Shown here in pieces: positions 30,276 through 39,054 of a DNA stretch of 64,000 nucleotides. The notes under the pieces were generated by a model. That model made no database searches. It was not told the DNA's origin and saw only the letters and a program-made list of their open reading frames with translations. Where the stretch lies: assembly GCA_003235365.1 (NCBI GenBank), contig QJWJ01000522.1, positions 1 through 64,000 of the forward strand. Direction: 5' to 3'. Numbering within the stretch: position 1 is the first letter of the stretch; every line of letters starts with the position of its first letter. A program made the position numbers and the translations under genes. This DNA comes from Deltaproteobacteria bacterium. Lineage in GTDB: Bacteria; Myxococcota_A; Polyangia; Polyangiales; Polyangiaceae.

Positions 30276-31517
30276 TCACTGACCGGCAGCGCCATTCGTC
30301 CCGTCGACGAGGCCCGGGTCACGCAGCCTGCATTTGAACGTGCTGCCCTCGCCTGGCTGTGATTCGACCCAGATTGTCCCTCCGTGTGCTTCGACGACCC
30401 GCCGGGCGATCGCGAGACCGATACCTGTTCCAGGCGCGGAGTGTGAACTGGAGCGATAGAACGGCTGAAATATCCGCTCACGTTCGCTCGGGGGAATGCC
30501 GATACCGTTGTCTCGAACCGAGATCACCCAATACGCCCCATCTCGCTCGGCTGAGACGTGTATTCGAGCGGGTGGTTGCGTACAGAACTTCAGCGCGTTC
30601 GAAAACAGGTTCTGCAACAACTGCCTGAGCAGTTGCGGGTAGCCCACCAAGGTGGGGAGTTCATCGGCTTCGATCACGGCGCCTCGCGCTTGAACGATGG
30701 CGTTCAAATCGGATTTGACCCATTCGAGAACCGCACCGAGCGCCACTTTCTCCGGCGCGACGGATGTCCGGGTCTTCGCGTACGCGAGCAGACTGCGCAC
30801 GAGCTCCTTGCCGCGCCGCGCCCCGTCGATGGCGAAGTCGAGGTACTGCTTGCCGACGCCGTCGAGTTCGGGCGCGCACTCTTCGACGTACAGGCGCACG
30901 AACGACTCTACCGTTCGGAGCGGCTCCTGCAGGTCGTGCGAAACCGCGCGTGCGAAGTGCTCGAGCTCGTTGCACTTCGACTTCAACGCTTCCTGCGTCT
31001 CGTGGAGGTCCCGTAGACGGCGACGCAGCTCGAGCTGGGCGTTTGCCTGGCGTTGAAGCCGTTGCATCGCCGTCAGCTGCGCAGGAGTCAACTCGCGAGC
31101 GCGGTGATCGATGACGCACAGTGTGCCCAACCCATCGCCATCTGGAGTACACAGCGGGAATCCGGCGTAGAAGCGCACGTGCGGTTCACCCGTCACGAGC
31201 GGATTGCCCGCGAATCGCTCATCGACGTGAGCGTCTGGCACGATCATCGGCTCGCTCCCCATGATGGCGTGTGCACAGAACGCGACCGCACGCGGCGTGC
31301 TCTCCACTCCCAGCCCCACCCTCGCCTTGAACCATTGACGGTCGGAATCGACCAACGAAACGAGGGCTATGGGTGTCCCGCACAGCTCGGAAGCAAGCGC
31401 GACCAAGTCGTCGAAACCGGACTCGGGCACGGTGTCGAGGATGTCGTAGCGCTGCAATTCGGCGACTCGGTCGCGATCGTTCTGCGGCACGGGCGCGGGC
31501 AGATACCGGGATTCCAC
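30276..31517 (-). CDS. GAF-domain histidine kinase
   Basis: GAF-like N-terminus (RYDILDTVPESGFDDLVALASELCGTPIALVSLVDSDRQWFKA), ARAVSHDLQEPLRTVESF H-box, HATPase GTGIGLAIARRVVEAHGG. Confidence 0.92.
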   Translation of the reverse strand: MESRYLPAPVPQNDRDRVAELQRYDILDTVPESGFDDLVALASELCGTPIALVSLVDSDRQWFKARVGLGVESTPRAVAFCAHAIMGSEPMIVPDAHVDERFAGNPLVTGEPHVRFYAGFPLCTPDGDGLGTLCVIDHRARELTPAQLTAMQRLQRQANAQLELRRRLRDLHETQEALKSKCNELEHFARAVSHDLQEPLRTVESFVRLYVEECAPELDGVGKQYLDFAIDGARRGKELVRSLLAYAKTRTSVAPEKVALGAVLEWVKSDLNAIVQARGAVIEADELPTLVGYPQLLRQLLQNLFSNALKFCTQPPARIHVSAERDGAYWVISVRDNGIGIPPSERERIFQPFYRSSSHSAPGTGIGLAIARRVVEAHGGTIWVESQPGEGSTFKCRLRDPGLVDGTNGAAGQ

Positions 31518-31664
31518 GATGCGGGTGTACGGTCGACGTGAGCTGGGCGATTACCCTCTGCGCAGAATCGCTCGGATGTCGCCGACCAGTTTCGTACGCG
31601 CCGTTCCAAATGCACCACACGCCCTACAGTTGTTTCGGGACGCGCCGTACAACGAAGAGCACCG

Positions 31665-33878
31665 ATGTCGCATACCCGTCTGCAACAACGCCGGCGCCGC
31701 TTCGACTCCCCGAGCCGCAACGACGCGAGCGACGGACGTCGTCGGATCCTGTTCGTGGACGACGACCCGCTTGCAGGCGCGGCGTTCGAGCGAAGTGTCC
31801 GGCGGGCAGGATACCTGGTCGAGGTCAGCCGGAGCCCCTACGAAGCAATCGCACGAGCGAAAGAACGTCGCTTCGACGTGATCGTCACCGATTTACGGAT
31901 GCCGGGAATGGACGGGTTGACGTTGCTCGAGCGCTTTCGAGAAATCGACCGCAGCTGTGTCTCGATCCTGGTCACCGGAATGCCTGATGTAGACCTTCCA
32001 CGGAGCCCGGCTACCGACGGCTCGCTCCTCGCGGTGTTTGGCAAACCGTGGGACGACGTCGCAATGCTCGAATCGCTGGATCGCGCGTTTACCTTGTGTG
32101 AGCGGCGTTCAGCGCTGAGCAAAGAACACAAGCTGGACCTGTTGAGAGTGCTGCTCGTCGAAGACAACCCGGCCGACGCGTTCTTGACGAAACGGGCGTT
32201 GGAAACGCACTGCACAGCGGTCGTGGAGGTCGCCCATCGACTGCGCGACGCGGAACTACTGTTGGACACGTGCGAGTTCGATGTCGTGGTGTCCGACTTG
32301 TCGCTCCCAGACGGCCGCGGCATCGACTGCATACGGCGTTTGCGTGGAGCGGCTGGAGAAGCCCCGATCGTGGTCCTGACGGGGCTCGAAGACGATGAGG
32401 TCGCGGGCCAAGCCCTCGAAAGCGGCGCCCAAGAGTTTCTCACCAAAGGCGAGCTCGACGGCGACAAGCTCGGCCGAGTGATCGCCTTCGCTCGCCATCG
32501 TGGTCGCTTCGTTGCACAGCTCACCCGCTTGGCGTCCTACGACGCACTCACCGGCCTGGCCAATCGACGAACTCTGCGCGACCGGCTCTCTCACGCCCAG
32601 GCGGTGGCTCGTCCCGACGGCAGCCACGTCGCTCTGCTGGCGATAGACCTAGACCGGTTCAAGAACATCAACGATACGCTCGGGCACGAGGCGGGGGACG
32701 AGCTGCTGCGCGTCGTCGCGCAACGTCTGCAAACGGTAATCCGCGAGCACGACACGGCCGCGCGATTGAGCGGCGACGAGTTCGCAGTTCTGCTGGGCAA
32801 GCTAGCGGATCCCGAAGACGCGCTGACGATCACGCAACGGCTGATGACCGACGTTCAACGCCCGGTGGAGTTGGTGCAAGGAACCGTCGGCGTCTCGCTG
32901 AGTGTAGGCATCTCCGTCTCCTCCACGGGGCACGAGACTCTCGACGAGATGCTACGCTCCGCTGACGAGGCGATGTACCAGGCAAAGCGCGGAGGCCGTG
33001 GCAGATCCGTCCCCCCCGCGCAGGTCGCGCACGCTCGCGGCCTCGAGCGACTGAGTTTGGAGATGGAGCTGCGTGAAGCCGTCCGGGAGCAACGCTTCAC
33101 CCTGGCATATCAACCGCAGTACCGGCTGAGCGACGGGGAACTGGCCGGCTTCGAAGCGCTACTGCGGTGGCGACGCGCCGACGGAACCCCCGAGCCGCCC
33201 AGCACGTTCATCCCCATACTCGAGGAAACGGGCCTCATCACCAAAGTCGGTAAGTGGGTCGTGGAGGAGAGCTGCAGAGAGCTGCAGCGTTGGCGTGCCG
33301 CCCACCCAGGACACGACGCGAGAATGTCGGTCAACGTCGCGGGTCAACAATTCGAGACGCCTGGCCTGGTGGAGCTGGTTCGCGATGCGTTGGCCACGTC
33401 TGGTCTGGCGCCCAACGACTTCGAGCTTGAAATCACCGAAAGTGTGCTCATGCGCGACACGGCACACGCAACGGCGGCGCTGCTGGGCTTGAGGAATCTG
33501 GGGGTTCGAATCGCCATCGACGACTTCGGCACGGGCTACTCATCACTCGCCTACCTCAAACGATTCAACGTCAACACGCTCAAGATCGACCGCTCCTTCG
33601 TGGCCGACATCGAACAGGAAGCGTCGACCTGCATCGCCAGCGCAATCATTACCCTGGGACAGCAACTAGGGATGGAGGTCGTGGCCGAGGGCGTGGAAAC
33701 GTGGTCCCAAGCGGAGTACCTCGGTGCTGCTCATGGTCTGGTCGTACAGGGGTATCTATTTGGTCGCCCCGGTCCGCAGACGACCGACTTTGCGGCCCGG
33801 GTCACGACACCGCGCTTGAGCCGACCGTCACCAGTTCTCACCTCCTGGAACGCGTCGACACAAACCGCCGGCGAATGA
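31665..33878 (+). CDS. REC-REC-GGDEF-EAL protein (probable c-di-GMP phosphodiesterase/dual enzyme)
   Basis: Two receiver domains (TDLRMPGMDG; SDLSLPDGRG), REHDTAARLSGDEFAVLL (RxxD I-site, SGDEF), GFEALLRW EAL motif, DDFGTGYSSLAYLKRF. Confidence 0.93.
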   Translation: MSHTRLQQRRRRFDSPSRNDASDGRRRILFVDDDPLAGAAFERSVRRAGYLVEVSRSPYEAIARAKERRFDVIVTDLRMPGMDGLTLLERFREIDRSCVSILVTGMPDVDLPRSPATDGSLLAVFGKPWDDVAMLESLDRAFTLCERRSALSKEHKLDLLRVLLVEDNPADAFLTKRALETHCTAVVEVAHRLRDAELLLDTCEFDVVVSDLSLPDGRGIDCIRRLRGAAGEAPIVVLTGLEDDEVAGQALESGAQEFLTKGELDGDKLGRVIAFARHRGRFVAQLTRLASYDALTGLANRRTLRDRLSHAQAVARPDGSHVALLAIDLDRFKNINDTLGHEAGDELLRVVAQRLQTVIREHDTAARLSGDEFAVLLGKLADPEDALTITQRLMTDVQRPVELVQGTVGVSLSVGISVSSTGHETLDEMLRSADEAMYQAKRGGRGRSVPPAQVAHARGLERLSLEMELREAVREQRFTLAYQPQYRLSDGELAGFEALLRWRRADGTPEPPSTFIPILEETGLITKVGKWVVEESCRELQRWRAAHPGHDARMSVNVAGQQFETPGLVELVRDALATSGLAPNDFELEITESVLMRDTAHATAALLGLRNLGVRIAIDDFGTGYSSLAYLKRFNVNTLKIDRSFVADIEQEASTCIASAIITLGQQLGMEVVAEGVETWSQAEYLGAAHGLVVQGYLFGRPGPQTTDFAARVTTPRLSRPSPVLTSWNASTQTAGE

Positions 33879-34005
33879 CGGCGCCGGTCCCGGGCCACGC
33901 GTTGCCGCAGCGCATCGCAGGACGATGAGCCTGCGCCCCGAACGCGACTGGCCAATCACATCTGCGAACTTGACACCCCGCGAAGCCGGCCCGAGAACGT
34001 GGGCC

Positions 34006-34620
34006 ATGGCTAAACCCAAACTCACGTATTTCGATTTTCCAGGTGGCCGAGGGGAAGACGTTCGTATGGCATTCGCGCTCGCCGAAGTCGATTTCGAGGA
34101 CAAGCGCATCGCTGGCAGCGATTGGCGACAACTCAAGGAGTCGACGCCGTTCGGCGCGCTGCCAATCTTGGAGGTCGAAGGCCGCCCGACGCTTGCGCAG
34201 TCCAATGCCATCCTCGTTTGGATTGGCACGGAGCACGGGCTGCTACCGAAAGACACCTGGGAGGCAGCTCGACACGTCTCCGTACTCGAATCGGTCGAGG
34301 AACTCCGCGCAACGATTGACCCTTCCGGACGTCTCGAAGACGACGATGCCAAACGGCAAGCGCGGCAGGCCCTGTGCGACGGTCCGATCCCTCGCTGGGC
34401 CAAGCAGATCGAACAGCAGATTCGGGGTCCGTTCGTCGGCGGCGAGGCGATCAGCGTGGCAGACCTGAAGATCTTCACGGCGATGAACTGGTTTCGTCGC
34501 GGTGTGCTCGACCACATCCCCACGGACATCCTCGATGGCCACTCCAAGCTGACCGCGCTGCACACCGCCGTTGCGTCCCAACCCCGCATCGCCGCGTGGC
34601 GTGAGCGTTTCGCTCGCTGA
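34006..34620 (+). CDS. Glutathione S-transferase family protein
   Basis: LTYFDFPGGRGEDVRMAFALAEVDFEDKRI, FGALPILEVEGRPTLAQSNAIL. Confidence 0.88.
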   Translation: MAKPKLTYFDFPGGRGEDVRMAFALAEVDFEDKRIAGSDWRQLKESTPFGALPILEVEGRPTLAQSNAILVWIGTEHGLLPKDTWEAARHVSVLESVEELRATIDPSGRLEDDDAKRQARQALCDGPIPRWAKQIEQQIRGPFVGGEAISVADLKIFTAMNWFRRGVLDHIPTDILDGHSKLTALHTAVASQPRIAAWRERFAR

Positions 34621-34709
34621 GTCGGAACGTGGGGTCACCCGCGGACGCCCGACCGACGGGAGGAATTCGCCTCCGGGGTGAGCGACGGCTTGACGGGGCC
34701 GTAGCGTCA

Positions 34710-34723
34710 GAGCACTAGTGCTC
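34710..34723. repeat. 14-bp perfect palindrome GAGCACTAGTGCTC
   Basis: Read directly; intergenic between GST and small conserved ORF. Confidence 0.8.
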
Positions 34724-34823
34724 CGGTACAGTTGCCCGCCCCTCACACCTCTGGGGTGGCAACTCCGAACCGGTCGAAGCCGCCCTGTCGAGGCACTAGT
34801 TTCATCTGACCGCGAAAGCCCCG

Positions 34824-35225
34824 ATGCACATCACCTCCGTGGAAGACCTCGTGGCTGCCGCCCAGCAGCAGCCCACCGCACAACGCCTGCTGCTGGTGTT
34901 CGTCAAGACACGGCTGCAGAAGGACCACACCGCGGAGGAGCGTGTTCGTTTCGAGCGAGGTGAAGGGGGAACGTTGCAACCGCTATTCTGCGTCGACTTC
35001 GGTGCAACCCAAATGCCGGCGTTCCCCGAACTCAGCCGCCAGGCTGATCAGATGTCGGACGAGTGGGACAAGGTGCTCATCGGCTGCATCGACGAGCCGA
35101 TCTCACCCGGCGACGAGGTCGTCGATACGACGCTGAAGATGCTCGTCGCCCGCATCGAGAGCGGAGGCGACCTGCGAGGGTTGCTGTGTTTCGGCCGCGA
35201 TGGTGCGCCCATCGTGTTCGAATGA
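34824..35225 (+). CDS. Small conserved protein of unknown function (family often annotated 'ribonucleotide reductase subunit alpha', by recollection)
   Basis: 133 aa: RLLLVFVKTRL...ERVRFERGEGGTLQPLFCVD...; no RNR catalytic residues possible at this size. Confidence 0.65.
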   Translation: MHITSVEDLVAAAQQQPTAQRLLLVFVKTRLQKDHTAEERVRFERGEGGTLQPLFCVDFGATQMPAFPELSRQADQMSDEWDKVLIGCIDEPISPGDEVVDTTLKMLVARIESGGDLRGLLCFGRDGAPIVFE

Positions 35226-35678
35226 GGTAACCTCCTACATCTCCGCCGACGTGGCGCCATGGGTGGTCGTACACTTCACACGGCCTAGCGATCCCAGGCA
35301 CACCCCAAGCGTTCTCGCGTCGCTGTACGAGCTCTCGGGGCCCTGGGCCGCTGCGCCCAAACAGAACAGCCTGACGCTGACAGCTTCTATTGTTGGCGCA
35401 ACGCGTGGCGAGCTGGGGAGGCCCCCACTACGATCAAACGTAGACAGTCCGTATAGGTCATCTAGAGCAGACCCGTGGGTCCTGCGACAGATGCACCGAT
35501 GATCCTGAGCCAGCTCCAACGACTCCTTCGCACCCGCCGCGACTTCGCGCAATCGGGTTCGTAGGGGCCGTCCTCGGAGACTGGGCGCAGGTATGCGCAT
35601 GATGCCCCACCACGACGGCGTCGCGTCCAGCACGTTAATCGCGAGCAACGGCGCCATCGAAAAGACCAAGAGGAGTCA

Positions 35679-36332
35679 ATGAACCGTACAATCCTGGGCC
35701 CAATCCTGACAGCAGTACTCACCTTCGGCATCGCCACCGTCAGCAGCGACACGTTCGCGGGAGGCGAGCAAGGCACCGAACTCAGCGGCGAAAAGAGCGA
35801 GGCCGACTACAGCAAGGCGTTCGACAAGATGATCCAAGCATTGGATCGCGACTTGAACGAAACGAAGAAGCGGCTCTACGTCATGGATTCTCAGCTACCC
35901 AAGCTACAGAAACGCGCTGAAGCTGCAAAGTACCGTGTTACGGCGGCTCGCGAAGAGTACGACGATGTCCAGTCCCAACTGGCAAGCTCCGAGGCACTGC
36001 CCAAGCCCAAGGTCGAGAAGCTGCGCAAGAAGCTCGCACAGAAGCGGTCGATGTTGGAGAAGGACGCGGTGAAGCTCGACGCCATCTCCACCCAGGCCAA
36101 GGAATCCCGGACCGAGATGACCCAGCGTCACGAACGCTTGACCCGTCTCAAGGACGACGTGGCGATCGAGGCAGACCGCTTCGATCCCGAAGACAGACGG
36201 CAATCGCGTGTGCGCAAGCTGCTGGCCGAGTCGGACTGGGCGTTGAGCAAGCTCGACGAACTGAATGCTCAGTACGACAGCGACCTGATCCAACCCGTGT
36301 CGGAGACGGTCGGGCAAGCCCGCGTCGAATAG
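35679..36332 (+). CDS. Secreted coiled-coil protein
   Basis: Signal peptide MNRTILGPILTAVLTFGIATVSSDTFAG then ~150 aa of charged heptads. Confidence 0.65.
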   Translation: MNRTILGPILTAVLTFGIATVSSDTFAGGEQGTELSGEKSEADYSKAFDKMIQALDRDLNETKKRLYVMDSQLPKLQKRAEAAKYRVTAAREEYDDVQSQLASSEALPKPKVEKLRKKLAQKRSMLEKDAVKLDAISTQAKESRTEMTQRHERLTRLKDDVAIEADRFDPEDRRQSRVRKLLAESDWALSKLDELNAQYDSDLIQPVSETVGQARVE

Positions 36333-36355
36333 TCGGGGCCTCGACAGACCCCTCC

Positions 36356-36401
36356 ACGACAGCACTGCGACGGTCGTCGGCGACCGCTGCAGTGCTGTCG
36401 T
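36356..36401 (+). terminator. Intrinsic terminator-like hairpin downstream of secreted coiled-coil gene
   Basis: ACGACAGCACTGC ... GCAGTGCTGTCGT with inner CGGTCG/CGACCG, followed by TCATTT. Confidence 0.7.
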
Positions 36402-36486
36402 TCATTTGGCGTCCCAACCGTGGGGCGGCGACGAAGAAGTAGCAGCGGCGTTGACGGGCGAGCCCGATGCGCAGTAGTTCACGCCA

Positions 36487-37569
36487 ATGCGGGTACTGTA
36501 CGGGGTCGTGGGTGAGGGCATGGGACACGCGATTCGGTCGCGCGTCATCATCGAGCATTTGCTCGAAATTGGGCACGACATCGAGGTGATGGCCTCGAGT
36601 CGCGCCTGCGACTTTCTGCGCAAGCAGTTCGGCGACATTGCCGTCAACCGAATCCACGGTCTGCATCTCATCTACGAGGACAACCGCGTTCGACGTGGAA
36701 AGACACTGTGGTCCAACGTACAGGCGGGAATAGCCGGCATTCCGAAGAACATCTCGGCGTACTTCGAGCTGATCGAAGACTTCGCGCCACAAGCAGTGAT
36801 CAGCGACTTCGAGTCCTGGACCTACCTTTACGGCCTCACTCATCGCCTGCCGGTCCTGTCAATCGACAACATGCAGATCATCAATCGTTGCCGAATCCCC
36901 GAACGAGTGGTCGCCGGGGAGGAAGACGCATTTCGCTTCACCAAAGCGTTCGTCAAAGGCAAGTTGCCGTTCTGTTCCCACTACTTGATCACCACGTTCT
37001 TCCATCCCGAGATCCGCAAGAAGCGAACGACGCTGGTACCCCCCATCTTGCGGCGCGAGATCCTGGACGCAACGGTCGAGCGCGGCGAGCACCTCCTCGT
37101 GTATCAAACCGGCGAGGGGTACGCGCAGCTCGCCGACACGCTGCAATCGCTCGGAATCGAGTGCCGCGTGTACGGGATGCGCCGAAACATCACGAGCGAG
37201 CAGGTGGAAGGGAATCTTCGATACCGACCCTTCGACGAAACGGGATTCGTTGCGGATCTGGCCAGCGCGAGGGCCGTGATTGCCGGCGGCGGATTTACGC
37301 TCATGGGAGAGACGGTCAGCCTACGGAAGCCAATGCTGAGCGTCCCGCTGGGCGGGCAATTCGAGCAAATCCTCAACGCCCGTTATCTGCAACACGATGG
37401 TTTCGGCCGCGCCAGCACCAACCTGCAGGACCCTGAGGAGGTTCGGAACTTCCTCGCAGAGCTTCCGCGCTTCGAAGAGAACCTCTCGCGGGTCCCCGCG
37501 CCGACGAATGAGCACACGTTCAACGCGCTGGATCACTGGTTGGACAAGGCGCAGGCAGGTCTGGCGTAG
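36487..37569 (+). CDS. MJ1255/VC2487-type glycosyltransferase
   Basis: MRVLYGVVGEGMGHAIRSRVIIEHL start; LPVLSIDNMQIINRC; AVIAGGGFTLMGETVSLRKPMLSVPLGGQFEQILNARYLQ. Confidence 0.82.
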   Translation: MRVLYGVVGEGMGHAIRSRVIIEHLLEIGHDIEVMASSRACDFLRKQFGDIAVNRIHGLHLIYEDNRVRRGKTLWSNVQAGIAGIPKNISAYFELIEDFAPQAVISDFESWTYLYGLTHRLPVLSIDNMQIINRCRIPERVVAGEEDAFRFTKAFVKGKLPFCSHYLITTFFHPEIRKKRTTLVPPILRREILDATVERGEHLLVYQTGEGYAQLADTLQSLGIECRVYGMRRNITSEQVEGNLRYRPFDETGFVADLASARAVIAGGGFTLMGETVSLRKPMLSVPLGGQFEQILNARYLQHDGFGRASTNLQDPEEVRNFLAELPRFEENLSRVPAPTNEHTFNALDHWLDKAQAGLA

Positions 37570-37636
37570 CCGACTGACGCCTTGGCCTGGGGTCGCCGCG
37601 AGTGACTTGCCGAGCGATGGCGACCAAGCGCGCCAT

Positions 37637-37662
37637 CGTCCCCATGGGCCCCGACGGGGACG
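37637..37662. terminator. Possible bidirectional terminator between convergent genes
   Basis: CGTCCCC ... GGGGACG followed by TT; weak. Confidence 0.35.
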
Positions 37663-37676
37663 TTCGACGCCACTCG

Positions 37677-38561
37677 TCAGCGCGACGTGCCAGCGTCCGC
37701 ACTCGACGGTATTCCGGCATCACCAGTGCGGGAGTCGTCGACCTCGGATTGCGGCATGGGGCTTTCGTCGGAGTCGATGCAGATCACCTCCGGACCGAGC
37801 TCGTTCTGAGCGGCCATGCCGTCTTCATCGTCGTCGAAGAACCGGAAGTTGTCATTGCAGGTCAAGTTCTTCGCCCGCAGCTGCTCCAACGTCGCGAAGC
37901 GATTCTGTACGAAGACAGTATTCAGCCCGAGTACTCGTACATTTCCGAGGACGACACACTCGGCGAGGGTCGTATTGTTGCCGGTGATGGTCAGGTCTCC
38001 CTCGATCACGCAGAACGCCATCTGAGTGTTGTTCTTCGTGATGGTGACGTCGTCCATGATGCGTACCCCCCGCACGATCGCGTTGTTCTTCTCGATGTCG
38101 AGAGTCCCACCAATTACCGAAACATCGGGGCCTTCTCCGTAGACGAGCGCGTTGTTGCCGCTGATCGTCACGTCACCTTCGACGTCCAGGCCGTCTGCTT
38201 CGCCGTCCAATACCAGCACGGTGTTGTTGCCCGCCTCAGCACTCTTTACCGCATCGATGCCGACACTCTCGACGCTGACGTCGCGTTCGTAGCAAATCAC
38301 GTCGACGACGTTTCGCTGATCATCGAGGATGATGTCAGCAGCAGCTCCGTCGCCACATTGTTCGTCGACGGATTCGCACGCCGCATCCTCGCAATCGCCC
38401 AGATCCGTTTCCTCTCCACCTTGCTTGTCCCCGATCAGCGTGGCGTCTCCAGCTTCATAGGGCCGCGCCACAGCGCTTTGGCCACTCTCCGCGCCACAAG
38501 AGCTAGCGAAAAGAAGTGCCGCGAACTGCCAGTATCGATTTTCCACGAGTCCGTTCTCCAT
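37677..38561 (-). CDS. Lipoprotein with repetitive Asn-ladder (beta-solenoid-like) domain
   Basis: Lipobox-like LFASSC; repeats GNNTVLVL..GDVTI, GNNALVYG..GTLDI, KNNAIVRG..DVTI, KNNTQMAF..GDLTI, GNNTTLAE..GNVRV. Confidence 0.65.
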   Translation of the reverse strand: MENGLVENRYWQFAALLFASSCGAESGQSAVARPYEAGDATLIGDKQGGEETDLGDCEDAACESVDEQCGDGAAADIILDDQRNVVDVICYERDVSVESVGIDAVKSAEAGNNTVLVLDGEADGLDVEGDVTISGNNALVYGEGPDVSVIGGTLDIEKNNAIVRGVRIMDDVTITKNNTQMAFCVIEGDLTITGNNTTLAECVVLGNVRVLGLNTVFVQNRFATLEQLRAKNLTCNDNFRFFDDDEDGMAAQNELGPEVICIDSDESPMPQSEVDDSRTGDAGIPSSADAGTSR

Positions 38562-39054
38562 TCAGAGCACTCGAATTGGTGTGGGCGCGGCGCGCGGATT
38601 ATGAATCTCCCCGGTACATCACTCGTCGGGGCCATCCTCCGACCTCGAGTTTCCAGCCCAAACCCCGGCCCGCGAAGCGCCAGTCGGCCGACTGACTTGG
38701 CCACTTCGAAGCCGACCCCCGCGGCACCCAACCCGAGCCCCCATCGATGAGGACGGCGGTCGGCGACGACGCCAAGGACCGAGATCCGGACGAGCCCCCC
38801 TGGCCCCTCACCCCGTGCTGAAGGTTATCGGTTTCGGCGGTGCTCACCCGTGAGGAGGATATGGCCCAGCTCACCTCGAGTCGGCCCCCAAACCGTAGGT
38901 AGGAGCGCACGTACTCGACCGCCAGTCGCCCGACACACGGGGGGTCTTCCTTGGCTAGGTGACCCGCGTCAGGCATATTACGAAACGCGGTCGTCGGGCC
39001 GTCATGGGGGAGGGTCGGTGACCGATCGCCAGCGCTCGAGGCCACCCACGGAGT

